In this document: piece by piece, positions 1 to 10,345 of the stretch
Numbering within the stretch: position 1 is the first letter of the stretch
How the letters are laid out: every line of letters begins with the position of its first letter
Assembly (NCBI GenBank): GCA_014904845.1
Contig: MU119269.1
Coordinates: 1 to 64,000 of the forward strand
Origin: Acephala macrosclerotiorum
Taxonomy: Eukaryota > Ascomycota > Leotiomycetes > Helotiales > Mollisiaceae
Reading direction: 5' to 3'
Length of the DNA stretch: 64,000 nt
Made by a program: the position numbers and the translations under genes
The notes under the pieces: model-generated
Told to the model about the DNA's origin: nothing
The model's input: the letters and a program-made list of their open reading frames with translations, nothing else
The model's database searches: none

Positions 1-1
1 T

Positions 2-76
<75 letters not shown>
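1..76. repeat. (TTTA)19 microsatellite
   Basis: The window opens with 19 perfect copies of the tetranucleotide TTTA, which pass directly into AT-only sequence. It is not a telomere repeat (TTAGGG-type). It is probably a low-complexity tract at the edge of a RIP-degraded repeat and may continue left of the window. Confidence 0.95.
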
Positions 77-1010
77 TTATTATTACGTTTTTATATTATA
101 ATATACGTTATAAAAAATAAATTAATTATTATAAAATTTAAATTTTAAACGTTATAATTATACAAATAAAAATATATTTAAATAATATTAAACTTATTAA
201 TAAAAATCGATTAAAAAAATTTAATATCGAAAAACAATTATATTAATTTAAAAAAAAACTCGATTATAAAATTTAATAACGATAAATAATTAAATCGATT
301 TAAAATTTTATTTAATTATTCGTATTATAATAATTATTTTTCGAATTTATAAATTTTTTTTTTATTTAAATACAATTAATTAGTTTTATAATTTTATTAA
401 AAAAAATTATAATCGGATTTTAAAGTTTTAATTTTTACGTCGATGTAATTAATATAATTAAAATAATTCGAATTATAAATTTTTATTATTATTATTATAA
501 TAATATTATAATTATTTTATTTTCATATATTTATAAAAAATTTAAATTAAAATAATTTTATAAAAATTTTTTATTTAATTTTTTTTAAAAAATATTAATT
601 AAATTATAATTAATTTAAATTTTTTTTATTTAATTAAATTAATTAAATAATTTTTTTTTTTTAAACGTTTTAAATTTTATAAATATAAAATATTTATTTA
701 TTAATTTAAAATTTAAAATTTAATAAAATAATTAACGTATAATATATTTCGTATATATAATTAATTATAATTAAAAATTTTAATATTTTTTTAAATTTTT
801 TAAACTTTTTAAACGTAAAATTAATTTAATAATTAAAATTTTAATTATTTAATATATATTTTATTTTATATTTAATTATTATAATTAATTTGTATAATAA
901 CGAATTAATAAAATCGTTTAAAATTTAATAAAATTTAATTAAATTTTAAAACTTTTTATAATTTATTTATTTTAAAAAAATATTAATAATTTAATTCGTT
1001 ATTAATTTCA
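77..1010. repeat. AT-rich RIP-degraded block A
   Basis: The sequence is almost entirely A and T, and the few remaining C and G residues sit mostly in CpG dinucleotides. No reading frame of useful length is present. This composition is what repeat-induced point mutation leaves after mutating duplicated DNA. Normal base composition resumes around 1010. The ancestral repeat cannot be identified by eye. Confidence 0.85.
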
Positions 1011-1310
1011 ATTGCATGTAATAAACCGAGAATAAAATAATAGAATGCCTTTACCAATAATCAATACAGCCCTATCATTTTAGATTCGCATGATTTGTTC
1101 CTCACAAGGACAAGATTTTAATTTGTTTGAACCCCTCGCCAAGTTCCAATTATGCACTGGTTTGGCTTAGCGGCTTAACGGGACACTACCAGAAACGACA
1201 TTATGCATGAATGATATGAATCACCAAGATGCTCACAGGGTCCCTCATACTTCTGAACACATATCAATCTTCTTTTCCAAGACTCAGATTGCACTCGAGC
1301 TTTACTCAAA

Positions 1311-2170
1311 ATGAACGCCATCACCCAATATATCGTAGATACCTCCACGCTAGACGTGTCGAACATCAAGATCACAAATGCTACCAAGGAGTATGTCCCA
1401 GCACTACGTCGGACAAGGACGATGCTTATATACTACAGTTCATTCTATATGTCTATCACGTCTGTAGTCAACAAGACCGGCCCCGTCGCCGCTACCATGT
1501 CTGCAAGTACGTTCGTCCATTCAAGCACGTTGAATTCGGTCCTCTCAACTCGCTTTCAGTGACCGTAAAAATGGTCGGACCTTCAGGCGCTTTTGGTAAT
1601 CTCGATCTTCCCGAAGTGAAAGCCAAATCCTCCGGCACCGAGGTAGTTATCACAGACCAACTGATCCAAGTCACCGACATGGCAGCCTTCAGAGCCTTTG
1701 TCAAAGCAATCATGTCAGATGAGAGTCTGATCATGCGTCTCGAAGATGGCGAAACTACCGTCAAGAGTCTGGGAATTAGCTCAAAGATTACCTACAACAA
1801 GGACGTTCATCTGAAGGGGATGTGCGGCCCAAAAATTAGAATGGTGAAAACGGAGGTGCTTGGTAATGGAACGTTCAGGAACGAGATGTTAACAGAAAAT
1901 CCGAGTGCATTGGAGATTGATATGGGAATCGCGAAGTATGATATTTTGAATGGTGATGGAGATGTGATTGCGACACAGGAAGGAAGGACGTATATTAAGC
2001 AGGGACAGTCGACAACGATTGCGGAGGGGAAGGTGGTTGGTGGGAAGATGAAGGGAAAGCCGAGGTTGAAAGGGGTGGGTGTTTTTGAGGACAATTGGCA
2101 TCGGGAGACATTGAAGGATTTGAACGCGCCATTGGAGCTCTCGGAGGAGTTTGTGACATTGGTTGGTTGA
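1311..2170 (+). CDS. DUF3712-family protein
   Basis: Three exons (1311-1390, 1439-1506, 1560-2170) give a 252-aa product. Both introns are short (48 and 53 nt) with GTATGT and GTACGT donors. Splicing turns a disrupted frame into a continuous one, for example through TKDSFYMSITSVVNK and then AMTVKMVGPSGAFGNL. The LPEVKAKSSGTEVVITDQ, MAAFRAFVKAIM and GKPRLKGVGVFEDNW stretches match my recollection of fungal DUF3712 proteins, whose function is unknown. Members often begin with a membrane anchor before the QYIVDTSTL-like segment. No anchor is visible here, so the 5' end may be truncated or may lie in an unseen upstream exon. The gene sits in an island between two RIP blocks, yet shows no stop codon. 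Confidence 0.72.
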
Positions 2171-2439
2171 TCGGTGGCGAGTCTTGTGCATAAAATTTGG
2201 GATATTGAGCAGAAGTTTGAGAATATGAGCCGCCCCTCGACCGCGATATGAGTGCAATGTCCTCGCCCTGAGGCCTGCAGATTGCATTCCCGGGGGTCTT
2301 TTATCTGAGCTCTTACGTTTAATTGCCCTCTTGTCGAAAGTAAATCTGCTGGACGAGGTCGTTACCCTCACAGCCGAGCCAAATCGGTTCGTGCACCTTC
2401 TATTGAGGCATCAATGGCTCATGATCATCCTCGTTCAAT

Positions 2440-2990
2440 TTTAATGTATTTAGTTTTTAAGCATCGCTTATACGTCGTTTATGACTTTAAAACTTTAACT
2501 TTTTCCAAAATTATTATTATTAACTTAAAAATTATTTATAATATTTATAATAAATTTTTATAATTTATATATATACATTATTATAATTATTTAAAAAAAA
2601 AATTTAATAATTAAAATTAAAACTTTTTTTTAATTTTTAATTTTAAAACGATTAAATAAATAAACGAATAATTAATTCGAAATATTTTATAATTAAAAAT
2701 ATATAAATATATATACGAAAATTAAATTTAAAAATTAATAAAAAAATAAAAAGTAAAAGCTTTTTAAAATTAATTAATTAATAAACATCAAATAAAATAA
2801 ACTTTAAAATTTCGATTTTAAAATATATAATTTATTACGATATTATAAATTTTTTTATTAATATTTATCGAGTTTTAATTTATAATATATTAAAAAGTAA
2901 TCGATATATTATAAAGTTTAAATTTATAATTTATTGACTTAGAATTAATAAAATTATTAAATATTTTTATATGTTTATAAACTCAATATT
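2440..2990. repeat. AT-rich RIP-degraded block B
   Basis: About 550 bp of nearly pure A+T separates the DUF3712 gene from the P450 relic. Remaining C residues are mainly in CpG. The block begins where the heme-binding end of the P450 should be, so the insertion or degradation probably removed that part of the gene. Confidence 0.8.
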
Positions 2991-3533
2991 ATCGTAGGGT
3001 ACGGATCCGTGAAAACCGAGGAACCAAAAAGAATATCCTGCTGTGTCATGCGGATAAATTGAATGCGGAGGAATTTCCCAGCCCCCTATACTGGACGGGT
3101 AAGGTGTGACTTACTCTTAGCAAGCGCATCGAGGCACCCATCGACATGCGCAGTGCTTCCTTAGCCGTAGCATGGAGGTAGGGGATATTTCAAGCTCCTT
3201 CCAAGAAGGTATGACAGCAGGATTTGACCAGCGAGTGAGTAGGTCGGAAACGAGCTTTCCATAGACTTCAGGGTTATCGAAAACGTGGAATGTCGCTGTA
3301 GATAGTGTGTGCCTAGAGGTCTCACGTCCCGCGCCAATCAAGATACTTGCATCGTCAACGAAGCCTTGGGCGGTTTTGACGGATGGTGAAAGATCTGCTT
3401 CGGCGTAATCATGGAAAATTGTTCGTCGTTTGGCATCGAATCTCTCGGCTTCCCATCCATAATGTCCTGTAGTTCACGCTTCAAGTTATGTAGTGGCTGT
3501 CAGTAGGGAACCTTGGTCTCAGGGGAGAACGTA

Positions 3534-3687
3534 AGGCGACACCTCTGACCTTGGGCCACCCCTTGCTTTGAGCCACTTTTTTATACTAAAAACACCGATT
3601 TTTAAACTTTATTATTTCCACGAATAATTAATAAAAATAAAAAGTATTTAATAAATAATATATTTTAAGCTTAAAATACAATTATAA

Positions 3688-3719
<32 letters not shown>

Positions 3720-4272
3720 AATTAAATTTCGAAACTTAAAAAAAAAATTTATATAATTTATATATATTTTTAATTTTTTTTTCTTTTTTTTAAATAACTT
3801 TCGTAATTATTATTATACTATAATAAAAATTTGTATTTAAAATTTTTATATTAATATATTATCGAGCGCGTAATATTTAAAAAGTTTTTATTAATAATAA
3901 ATTTTTTATATAATTTTTTTTTAAAATTTAATAAAAATTAAATTAATTTTAATTTAATTTTTATTTAATAAATTAAAAATTTTATTAAAAAAATCTTTTA
4001 TTAGCGAATATTATAAAAAGTTATTAAAGTTTAAAAAAAATTTAAAATTAATATATATATATATATTTTTAAACTTAATTAAAAAATATTATATAATTTA
4101 AATTTAAAAAAAAAATTTCGTAAATTTTTTAGTTTTTATATAAAGAATTCAATTTTTCAATTTCAAGTATTTATAATAATTATTTGTGGAAATAATAAAG
4201 GTTAAAAATCGGTGTTTTTAGTTTAAAAGGTGGCTTAAAGCAGGGGGTGGCCCAAGGTTAGGGATGTCGTCT
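3534..4272. mobile_element. TIR DNA transposon (TA target site), RIP-degraded interior
   Basis: The first ~90 bases and the reverse complement of the last ~90 match almost base for base. Both run AGRCGACAYCYCTRACC, then CTTGGGCCACCCC, then ACTAAAAACACCGATTTTTAA. Most of the differences are transitions, as RIP would make. The element is flanked by TA on both sides (3532-3533 and 4273-4274), a Tc1/mariner-type duplication. The ~560-bp interior is almost pure A+T and encodes nothing. It interrupts the P450 relic between codons for FASFQG and the downstream half. It is best called a non-autonomous (MITE-like) or internally degraded mariner-class element. Confidence 0.9.
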
Positions 4273-4969
4273 TATACCCTGAAAAGAAGCAAACGCTACT
4301 ATGTCACTGGAGCCAGGAAGATATGGTCCGATTTTCACGAGAGTCTGCACAAAGTAGGGAATTTCGAGGGCCAGCCAGCCAATACCGAAGAAACTCGAAT
4401 AGAAGTCGAACTCCTTTCTTTTGGCAGGATCTTTTAGAAACCCCATATTTCGCCGAAAATCGTAATCGCATATGTTGTCAGCGGCAGCCAAACAGCGACG
4501 GAACAATACTAATACGTTGATAGGTTGCTTGCTCTCCATACTTCGACTAAAATAGGGTGCGAGGTCTTTAGTCGATGCCTGAATTAGGTCCTGAAGTTTC
4601 GTGACCGATTTTGCCGAGAAGAATGAGCTGTATGGACGACATCGCAATTGGTGCAAGTCATGCTGAGCAGTCCATCGAAGGTTTCCAGTGTCTGTATAAA
4701 TTGTTAGTATATACTTATGGTGTTGAATCTTTATAGTACTGTCCCCGTTCTCATGCTGTCTCTTCTCAAAAGCTGGACTGAAGTTATATAAATCATCATA
4801 GAAGTCTGGATCATTGACATATAGTTCGAACGGGTTGATACGAACGATTGGGTCTGCTGTCCATCAGTGGCGCTAGCGACTGTGAAGGTCTTGCACGAAC
4901 TATATTTTCGGTGTATCTTTTCGATTTTCTCGTAAAAGCGACCCCTTCGCATCATTTGGTGATAGAACT

Positions 4970-5108
4970 TGTCAGTTGAGACATGGGACCACATAGCGGT
5001 GCCACCGGCCTCATTAAGGGGGTGGGGTGGCCTCACCCCTCTCTGTGTATATATAGGCCTTCTGTAGCCCTTTTCACCACTAATACAGTCTTTACCAAGC
5101 AACTGACA
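4970..5108. mobile_element. 139-bp MITE with 9-bp TIRs and GAACT target duplication
   Basis: The ends are perfect inverted repeats, TGTCAGTTG (4970-4978) and CAACTGACA (5100-5108), flanked by direct GAACT copies (4965-4969 and 5109-5113). Removing the element plus one GAACT restores the P450 sequence [15 protein letters not shown] exactly. Element plus duplication is 144 bp, exactly 48 codons, and the insert has no stop on the P450 strand, so the gene could have been read through it. Unlike the larger element it is not AT-degraded. A 5-bp duplication and this terminus do not let me assign a superfamily. Confidence 0.85.
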
Positions 5109-5269
5109 GAACTCGTATCGTCGTGTTGCAGCCGTCAATTTCGGACCTGGGAAGCGAGCAAGAGGATGGAAATATAAACGATAGATGATGCGAAGCACTC
5201 GGTGACATACAAACAAAACAAAAATCGAAAACAATGGTCTAGAAAGTACGAGATTCATCGACTAAGAGG

Positions 5270-6750
5270 CGCCCATGGCGACAAGCTGAACATGTGAGCT
5301 CGCAAGATGGTCACTAGGCTTCCCTTTACGCAGTGGATGATCATCGTCACGATTGCTATGCAATAATCACGGATGCGGGTTGGAAATATCCTGTCATAGG
5401 TTAGTATTGCAGCAGAAATATCTCCTCGAGAGACTCACTCTCCTAAATAGACCCATACTAGAGGTCCCCACGAAAAAGAATAGGCGATGATGTAAAGATA
5501 TATAGTAGCCATCTATTCGGCTTTTGGTCAGTACATCGGCATTCCACATGAACAGGGAACGCACCATTGCTCTGTCGCTCGTAGTATCATTACTTGCATG
5601 CTCAGCAATTGGGGAATGGGTCTTCAAGCAAGCGAAAACAGCGTCGCCATCATGAAGAAACTTCCAACAGAAAACAAGCTCTTTCGTCCGAAATTTTGGA
5701 TGCCTGACGCAAGGAACAAAACGGTGGCAATGACTTTGATGACAGTGAACATTCCACTTGCAAACAAAGCTGCATTCTGACTGGTAAATCCTATCTGCCT
5801 AAAGACAGTTGGAGCATAGTATAGAATTGCATTCTGACCACACCACATTGTGAAGAATGCAACGCCGTAGCCTCAAAGGAGGCGTGCCAGGTTCCCTCGC
5901 TGAAAAAGCTCCTTGATTGACCTCCCCGCTGCTGCACGAACTTCCTCATCGTTATGGGCGTGCATTTCAGCGAGTTAGCTTTCAGTTCAGCTTCATCAGA
6001 CGAGATACCCCTTAGATAAGCGAGTGTCTCGGCAGCCTCGTTCCAGCGATCTTGTTTGGCGAGGCGTCGAGGAGATTCTACGATCATGAACGAGCCGTCG
6101 AGCACAATTGTCGTAAGGATGATTTGAATGCTCAGAGGTATTCGCCACTGCTTGCTGGTGGGGTGGAGGTGCATGGAGCATCCATAGGCCGTCCAATATG
6201 CCAGCAAGCCACCGCTCACAAGGAACATTTCGAAGAGCGACATCAGAAATCCTCGCAGTAGTTTAGGTGCCGTTTCTGCAACGTACAGCGGAGTCAAGTT
6301 GCTGACCATGCCTACCTCAAATCCAGAGATGACTCAACCGCTGTAAATCATGGCCAGCTTTGGTGGATGAACGGTGGTCTGGATAATTCCTCCAAGAAGA
6401 AGGAAGCAAGCTGCAACTGTCATCATTGGCCTTGGCCCAATGAAGTGAGACAAGAGAGCTGGCGCCAGAGCCCCAAAGAAAGCGCCTGCATTTAAGAGGG
6501 CCACGATGTTGGAGGAGACATCTGCTGCTTTTGCTGCATTTGTCGAGAATTTGAAGTCAGTCGAGAAACTCGGCTTATCAGCACTCTTCTTTTCACGGAA
6601 GGCTTCAATCTACATCTACCTTTTAAGCGCGACAACAGAGCCCGCTACGCCGGTGTCGAATCCAAACAATATTGATGCGGTGCTTGCCACAGCAGCCACG
6701 GCCACAGCAGGTCTGTGCTTGGTCAACAGGCTCAGCGTTGATGCCATCAT
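5270..6750 (-). pseudogene. MFS sugar/quinate-type transporter pseudogene
   Basis: The N-terminus near 6750 contains the first membrane helix with ASILFGFDTGVAGSVVALK. Next come NAGAFFGALAPALLSHFIG, LTPLYVAETAPKLLRGF (the family's PxYxxExxPxxxRG motif) and MWCGQNAILYYAPTVF (the GxNxxxYYxP motif). Near 5400-5280 the sequence reads IFPTRIRDYCIAIVT and then stops, so the last helices are missing. An in-frame TGA at 6334-6336 sits where an arginine (YSGR) is expected, which fits a CGA-to-TGA change. Frames also change near 6600, near 5850, and again near 5450. It lies directly upstream of the P450 relic on the same strand, suggesting a former transporter-P450 pair. Confidence 0.87.
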
Positions 6751-7424
6751 TGTTATGTAGAGAAGTTGTGAGACTTTCCACAGCTGGGGCAGCAATCGTG
6801 AATTGTATCGCGAAGGAGAAGGTTGACGTAATATGTAGATAGACTTCGTGTTCCTCGGCACCTAGACAAATGCGTCCAGGAGTATAGGCTCAATGTGGTA
6901 GCTGCAGCAGCTCTGCCGCCTGCCAGTACAGTGTAGGCTGACCGATCTGCAGGTGAAAAATCATATACTGGGGAAGAATATTGAAAACAACTGGGTGCAT
7001 CGCATTCGGTCTATCAGCCCCTGCAAAGTGCTTGATACCAAGGCAACTTTGAATAGAAGACTAGATCATTTCGTCGAATGGGCATGGTCTGCGGTAGGAA
7101 ATATCGGAAAATGATAAAATTGTAAATAGTAAACCGAGAGAGAAAAATGTTCTGTCGTGACACTTGCCGAAATATTCGAGCATCGATTGCAGAGATGTGA
7201 AAGTAATGGAGTTCCTATAGCTAGCATGTAATTGTGTAAATAGCTAATGCTGTCCTAACGCCATCTCAGCCTCCAAACCACAAAACGCCACCGTTTCCGA
7301 TGCTAAAAATTGTTTGGTCCAAACATACTACATCCGATTGCAGCTCTTGTTCTCGGATGAAGGAAATCCAACAAAAGGAACGCTAAAACTAAATATCCCA
7401 CAAAGAAGAAAGTAGACAGAGATC
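6751..7424. other. Intergenic, no gene seen
   Basis: The base composition is normal. I see no frame with family resemblance and no convincing structural signal. It holds the upstream region of the dead transporter and the 3' flank of the next minus-strand gene. Confidence 0.5.
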
Positions 7425-8790
7425 TTAACAAGTCTCCACTGCCGCTGTCTTGGCTTCCTTCCAGCCGTCACCAACCATCAAGAAGCACCACTCACCCTTC
7501 GTCACAGGCGTAATATCTTCAAACCCATTCGGTGTAGTAGGACCACGTCTATGAGGGCCTCTGTCTTCTCTTAAATCTCCCTCCACACGCAGAGTATCCT
7601 TGCCCTTAGCGCTCTCGCCAACCTGAATGCCTTCGTCTCCGCTTTCGCTTCCACGATTACTGCTGGTGCTAGGACTACGGTCTCCGAACCCCACCTTGAT
7701 CCTCATTCGTCTGATTTCCTTCATGTCGAAGCTCGTCTTTAGAGGTGGAGGTGATTGTCTCTCCTCGTTCTGGACTTCAATTCCACCGAATCGCTCCTTG
7801 CCTCCGTAGGCGACCTTGTAGCCTTCATTGACGTCAACTAGAGCAGCAAGACTAATCCCCAACCAATCGTACGCTCGCATGAGGTACCCCTTTGTGATCC
7901 TTCGTCCATGTTGAGCAAGAACAAGGCGGCGGAGCTCGTCAACCGCAGATGTCAGATCGGTTGGGAACAACGTGCGAGAGTAGGTGTGAAGTTGGCATTT
8001 AAAGGTGTAGACATGGTCGAGTGAGAGGAGCGTGAGGCCCTCAGAGGAAAACAGGACTTCGTTTTGTGTGAGAGAGCGATGGATCAGATCGTTTGTTGAG
8101 GGGCATGGATGGGATGTCGTTAAGGGTTGGGACGAAAGCCAGCCGGATCTGCAGAATTCCGATGTTAGTAATGGTCCAATCTAGACCAGGACTTCGAGAC
8201 GAAGTCTGAAGAGTGAGTTACCCAACGGAGAATTTCTTCTCTGCTTTTGCAACAGTGTGCCGTAAGATTTTCTCTGCCTTCGCAGTCAGTGTGGTGGCAT
8301 GCATCAACGTGATGCCATATGGGTTTGGCGATGTTGGTGTGCTTGGTTGAGAGAGTGTTGGCGTGGGCGGCGGAGGTGGGCTAGCCATGAAGTCCTTTGG
8401 AGACGCTGGGAGACTAGGCCAATTCGTCCGAGATAATGAAGCAGTAGATGACACAGAGATAGCTGAAGATACTGCAGTATCCGATATGGAGCCGATCGAG
8501 CTCTTGCTGCGGGACCGTTTGAATGTTGTAGGGCTAAATAATGATCGAGCTGGGGATGTGGTGATCGAATGAGGCGGTGACTCTGCCCGCCTTGGTGACT
8601 GCGGCGAAGGAAGACTTAGGATTGGGACATCTTTGCGAACAACGATCAGTGACAAGTGCAATCGCTTTCTTGCCAATTTGCCGGAAACGTAGTCCAAAGC
8701 ATTGGTGACTTGTGGTGGAAGCTGCTTTGTATCGAGGAGGGATGGGCCTGCCTCGAGTGGCGGCGAAATGCAGTCCTTGGTGATAGGCAT
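7425..8790 (-). CDS. Uncharacterised ascomycete protein, two exons
   Basis: Exons 8790-8222 and 8148-7425 are joined by a 73-nt intron (donor GTAACT, acceptor CTGCAG) and give 430 aa in one frame. The N-terminal ~60 residues (NALDYVSGKLARKRLHLSLI) form a compact predicted alpha/beta segment. Residues ~75-175 are low-complexity Ser/Pro-rich and contain an all-proline run (SPPPPPTPT). The C-terminal half carries a second conserved-looking part (TFKCQLHTYSRTLFPTDL, ITKGYLMRAYDWLGISLAAL) and ends in a charged, disordered tail with GEWCFLMVGDGWKE. The architecture recalls a widespread fungal protein of unknown function, but I cannot name the family with confidence. No stop codons interrupt it, unlike both neighbours. 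The start is the first ATG of the open stretch; an upstream exon is possible. Confidence 0.72.
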
Positions 8791-9543
8791 TCTGAGAGTC
8801 GAGAGGAGATGATCGAGAGATATGAGGGTCGAGTCGCCGTTCGATATGTGTTTTTCTGGTCGTCGTTGCCCTTGACCGTCCTAATGCCGATCGTGAAGAT
8901 GCTACCTGCAAGCAAAGAGGAGAAGGCCAGAGGTTCACACGCAATGTATACGTGCACTGTGAGGTGGGGTATGAGAGACTTCTGTAGACTGATGACGTGA
9001 TATACGAAGCTTGAAGAAAGCTCTCCCGAGGCTGATTCCTAGAATAAACTCGAGGAGAGCGTCTACATCCTTACCTCTGGGGAGTTGGTACTTTTGAAGC
9101 TATTCGAAATAGAAGCTGCCCAACCCGACATGGACCATTGAGACCTCGATACTCAATATAAGCGCTGGAAGATCGAAACATGATGCTATTTTGGAGTCGA
9201 ACCAACTGTGTGATTGGTAAATTCCATGGGGACATCGATGCGAACAAAAATAGATTTTGGTGGCGCCAGCTGGACCGAGCGTTCATGTGGGGTCGTAATA
9301 AATGCAGAGCTGGAGTGTCTTGTGGAATGAATGAAGCGAGCCAATACTTCTGCCCAGCTAAAGTTAGCGGATCGCTTTATCAACAATATATGTGTTTTTA
9401 ATTACCGAGGATCTATTTTTATTTCATGCCAATCTGCCGGAAAATCTTCAGGGCCAAATCATCGTCTCGAGTTCTCACTGGGGGATCTGCACAAGACCTC
9501 ATCCCGTATTGTATGGTATTGAAGCTCAAGATAGCATCATTCA
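8791..9543. other. Intergenic, no gene seen
   Basis: This is the shared upstream region of the minus-strand gene at 7425-8790 and the plus-strand AlkB-like relic. Several small frames exist, but none looks protein-like or agrees with splice signals. Confidence 0.45.
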
Positions 9544-10345
9544 ATGTCGATTGAACCATATCAGGCAAAGGGTTCTCCCTCCAAAAGAAAAAGGCTGATC
9601 TCGGACTTCTTTACTTCGAAACGACGTTGTTCTGCATCTCCTGGGACATCCAAAATATCTTCTGAGCCTCCCGCCCCCGTACCGCCAGCTGTCCCTGGGC
9701 TTACTATCCTGCGGCATTTCGTTCCGAGAGACGAAGAGGGCCAGCTCCTAGCCTTTGTCTATGACCCCGCGAAATGTACCTGGCGGACAGATCAGAGCCG
9801 CCGGTGCATGCACTTTGGCGGAACGTATTGTCTTTATAAAGCACCGAATCAGAAGGCCTTCCCTTCGAGTCATCACAATTTTTCAGGGGGGCATGAAACA
9901 GCGAAGAGCAAGCCACAGGTGCTTCAAGCTCCTCCCATGTCATCTGATCTATCTTGGTTGATTGATCGATTTGTTGCCAAAAAAGTCTTTGGCGCTGACA
10001 AGATCCCGCAATACTGCATCGTATGTTGATGCTCAGGGGATCTCGGCGCATGTGGAGGACTTTCCATTTGGAGAGCCTATTGTGGGCTTGTTGTTGCTGA
10101 GTCCTGTTCAAATGCGTTTTCATGAGCTGAAGAAAGAGGATGGCGAGAGTGTCAGAAGTAGCAAAGCTGCTAAAGCAGAGAAGACTGGGCGCGTTGAGGA
10201 TGTCTTGTTGGAGGGAAGAAGCTTGTGTGCGATGAGGGGAGCGAGCAGATGGAAGTAGCAACATGAGATTCTCAGAATAAAGAAGGGACGTGGAGTTGGA
10301 TTCAAGAGGGTTAGTCTGACCTTCCGTTGGAAGAAGGGCGGGTGA
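9544..10345 (+). pseudogene. AlkB-like 2OG-Fe(II) dioxygenase pseudogene
   Basis: AlkB-family enzymes demethylate alkylated DNA or RNA using 2-oxoglutarate and iron. The protein starts at ATG 9544. Near residue 18 it has RLISDFF, resembling a PCNA-interacting (PIP) motif. Then come PGLTILRHFVPRDEEGQLLA, RRCMHFGGTYCLY (substrate-lid region), LSWLIDRFV and PQYCIV. About three residues and the frame are lost at ~10018-10030. A second frame continues with DAQGISAHVEDFPFGEPIVG, where the HxD iron motif reads H-V-E, and GRSLCAMRGASRWK. An in-frame TAG (10256-10258) replaces an expected Trp (TGG to TAG), after which QHEILRIKKGRGVGFKRVSL finishes the fold with the expected C-terminal Arg. The frameshift and stop indicate a dead gene. 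Confidence 0.82.

Larger units (their letters stand above)
3000..5258 (-). pseudogene. Cytochrome P450 pseudogene, twice transposon-inserted
   Basis: The relic reads from ATG at 5258 downward. It has an N-terminal hydrophobic anchor, then [13 protein letters not shown] (proline-rich hinge), [50 protein letters not shown], and the I-helix IGAGRETSRHTL near 3300. It continues to an ExxR-like segment (KEALRMSMGASMRL) and MTQQDILFGSSVFTDPY near 3000. The heme-cysteine region is absent, lost into block B. There is probably one true intron near 4870. At least two frameshifts occur (near 3185 and 3030). A 739-bp element (3534-4272) and a 139-bp element (4970-5108) lie inside the coding region. The motifs are of a fungal CYP65-like type, but the family assignment is only a guess. 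It is dead as a gene. Confidence 0.88.

Noticed and set aside
1..76. Telomere at the window start
   Set aside because: The repeat is TTTA, not a TTAGGG-type unit, and it passes straight into RIP-mutated sequence.
4970..5108. The 139-bp insert in the P450 as a normal spliced intron
   Set aside because: No GT-AG pair removes exactly the 144 bp needed to restore the frame, whereas terminal inverted repeats and a target duplication fit a transposon.
4983..5177. Plus-strand frame within the P450 region
   Set aside because: It covers the 139-bp element and antisense P450 sequence and has no independent support.
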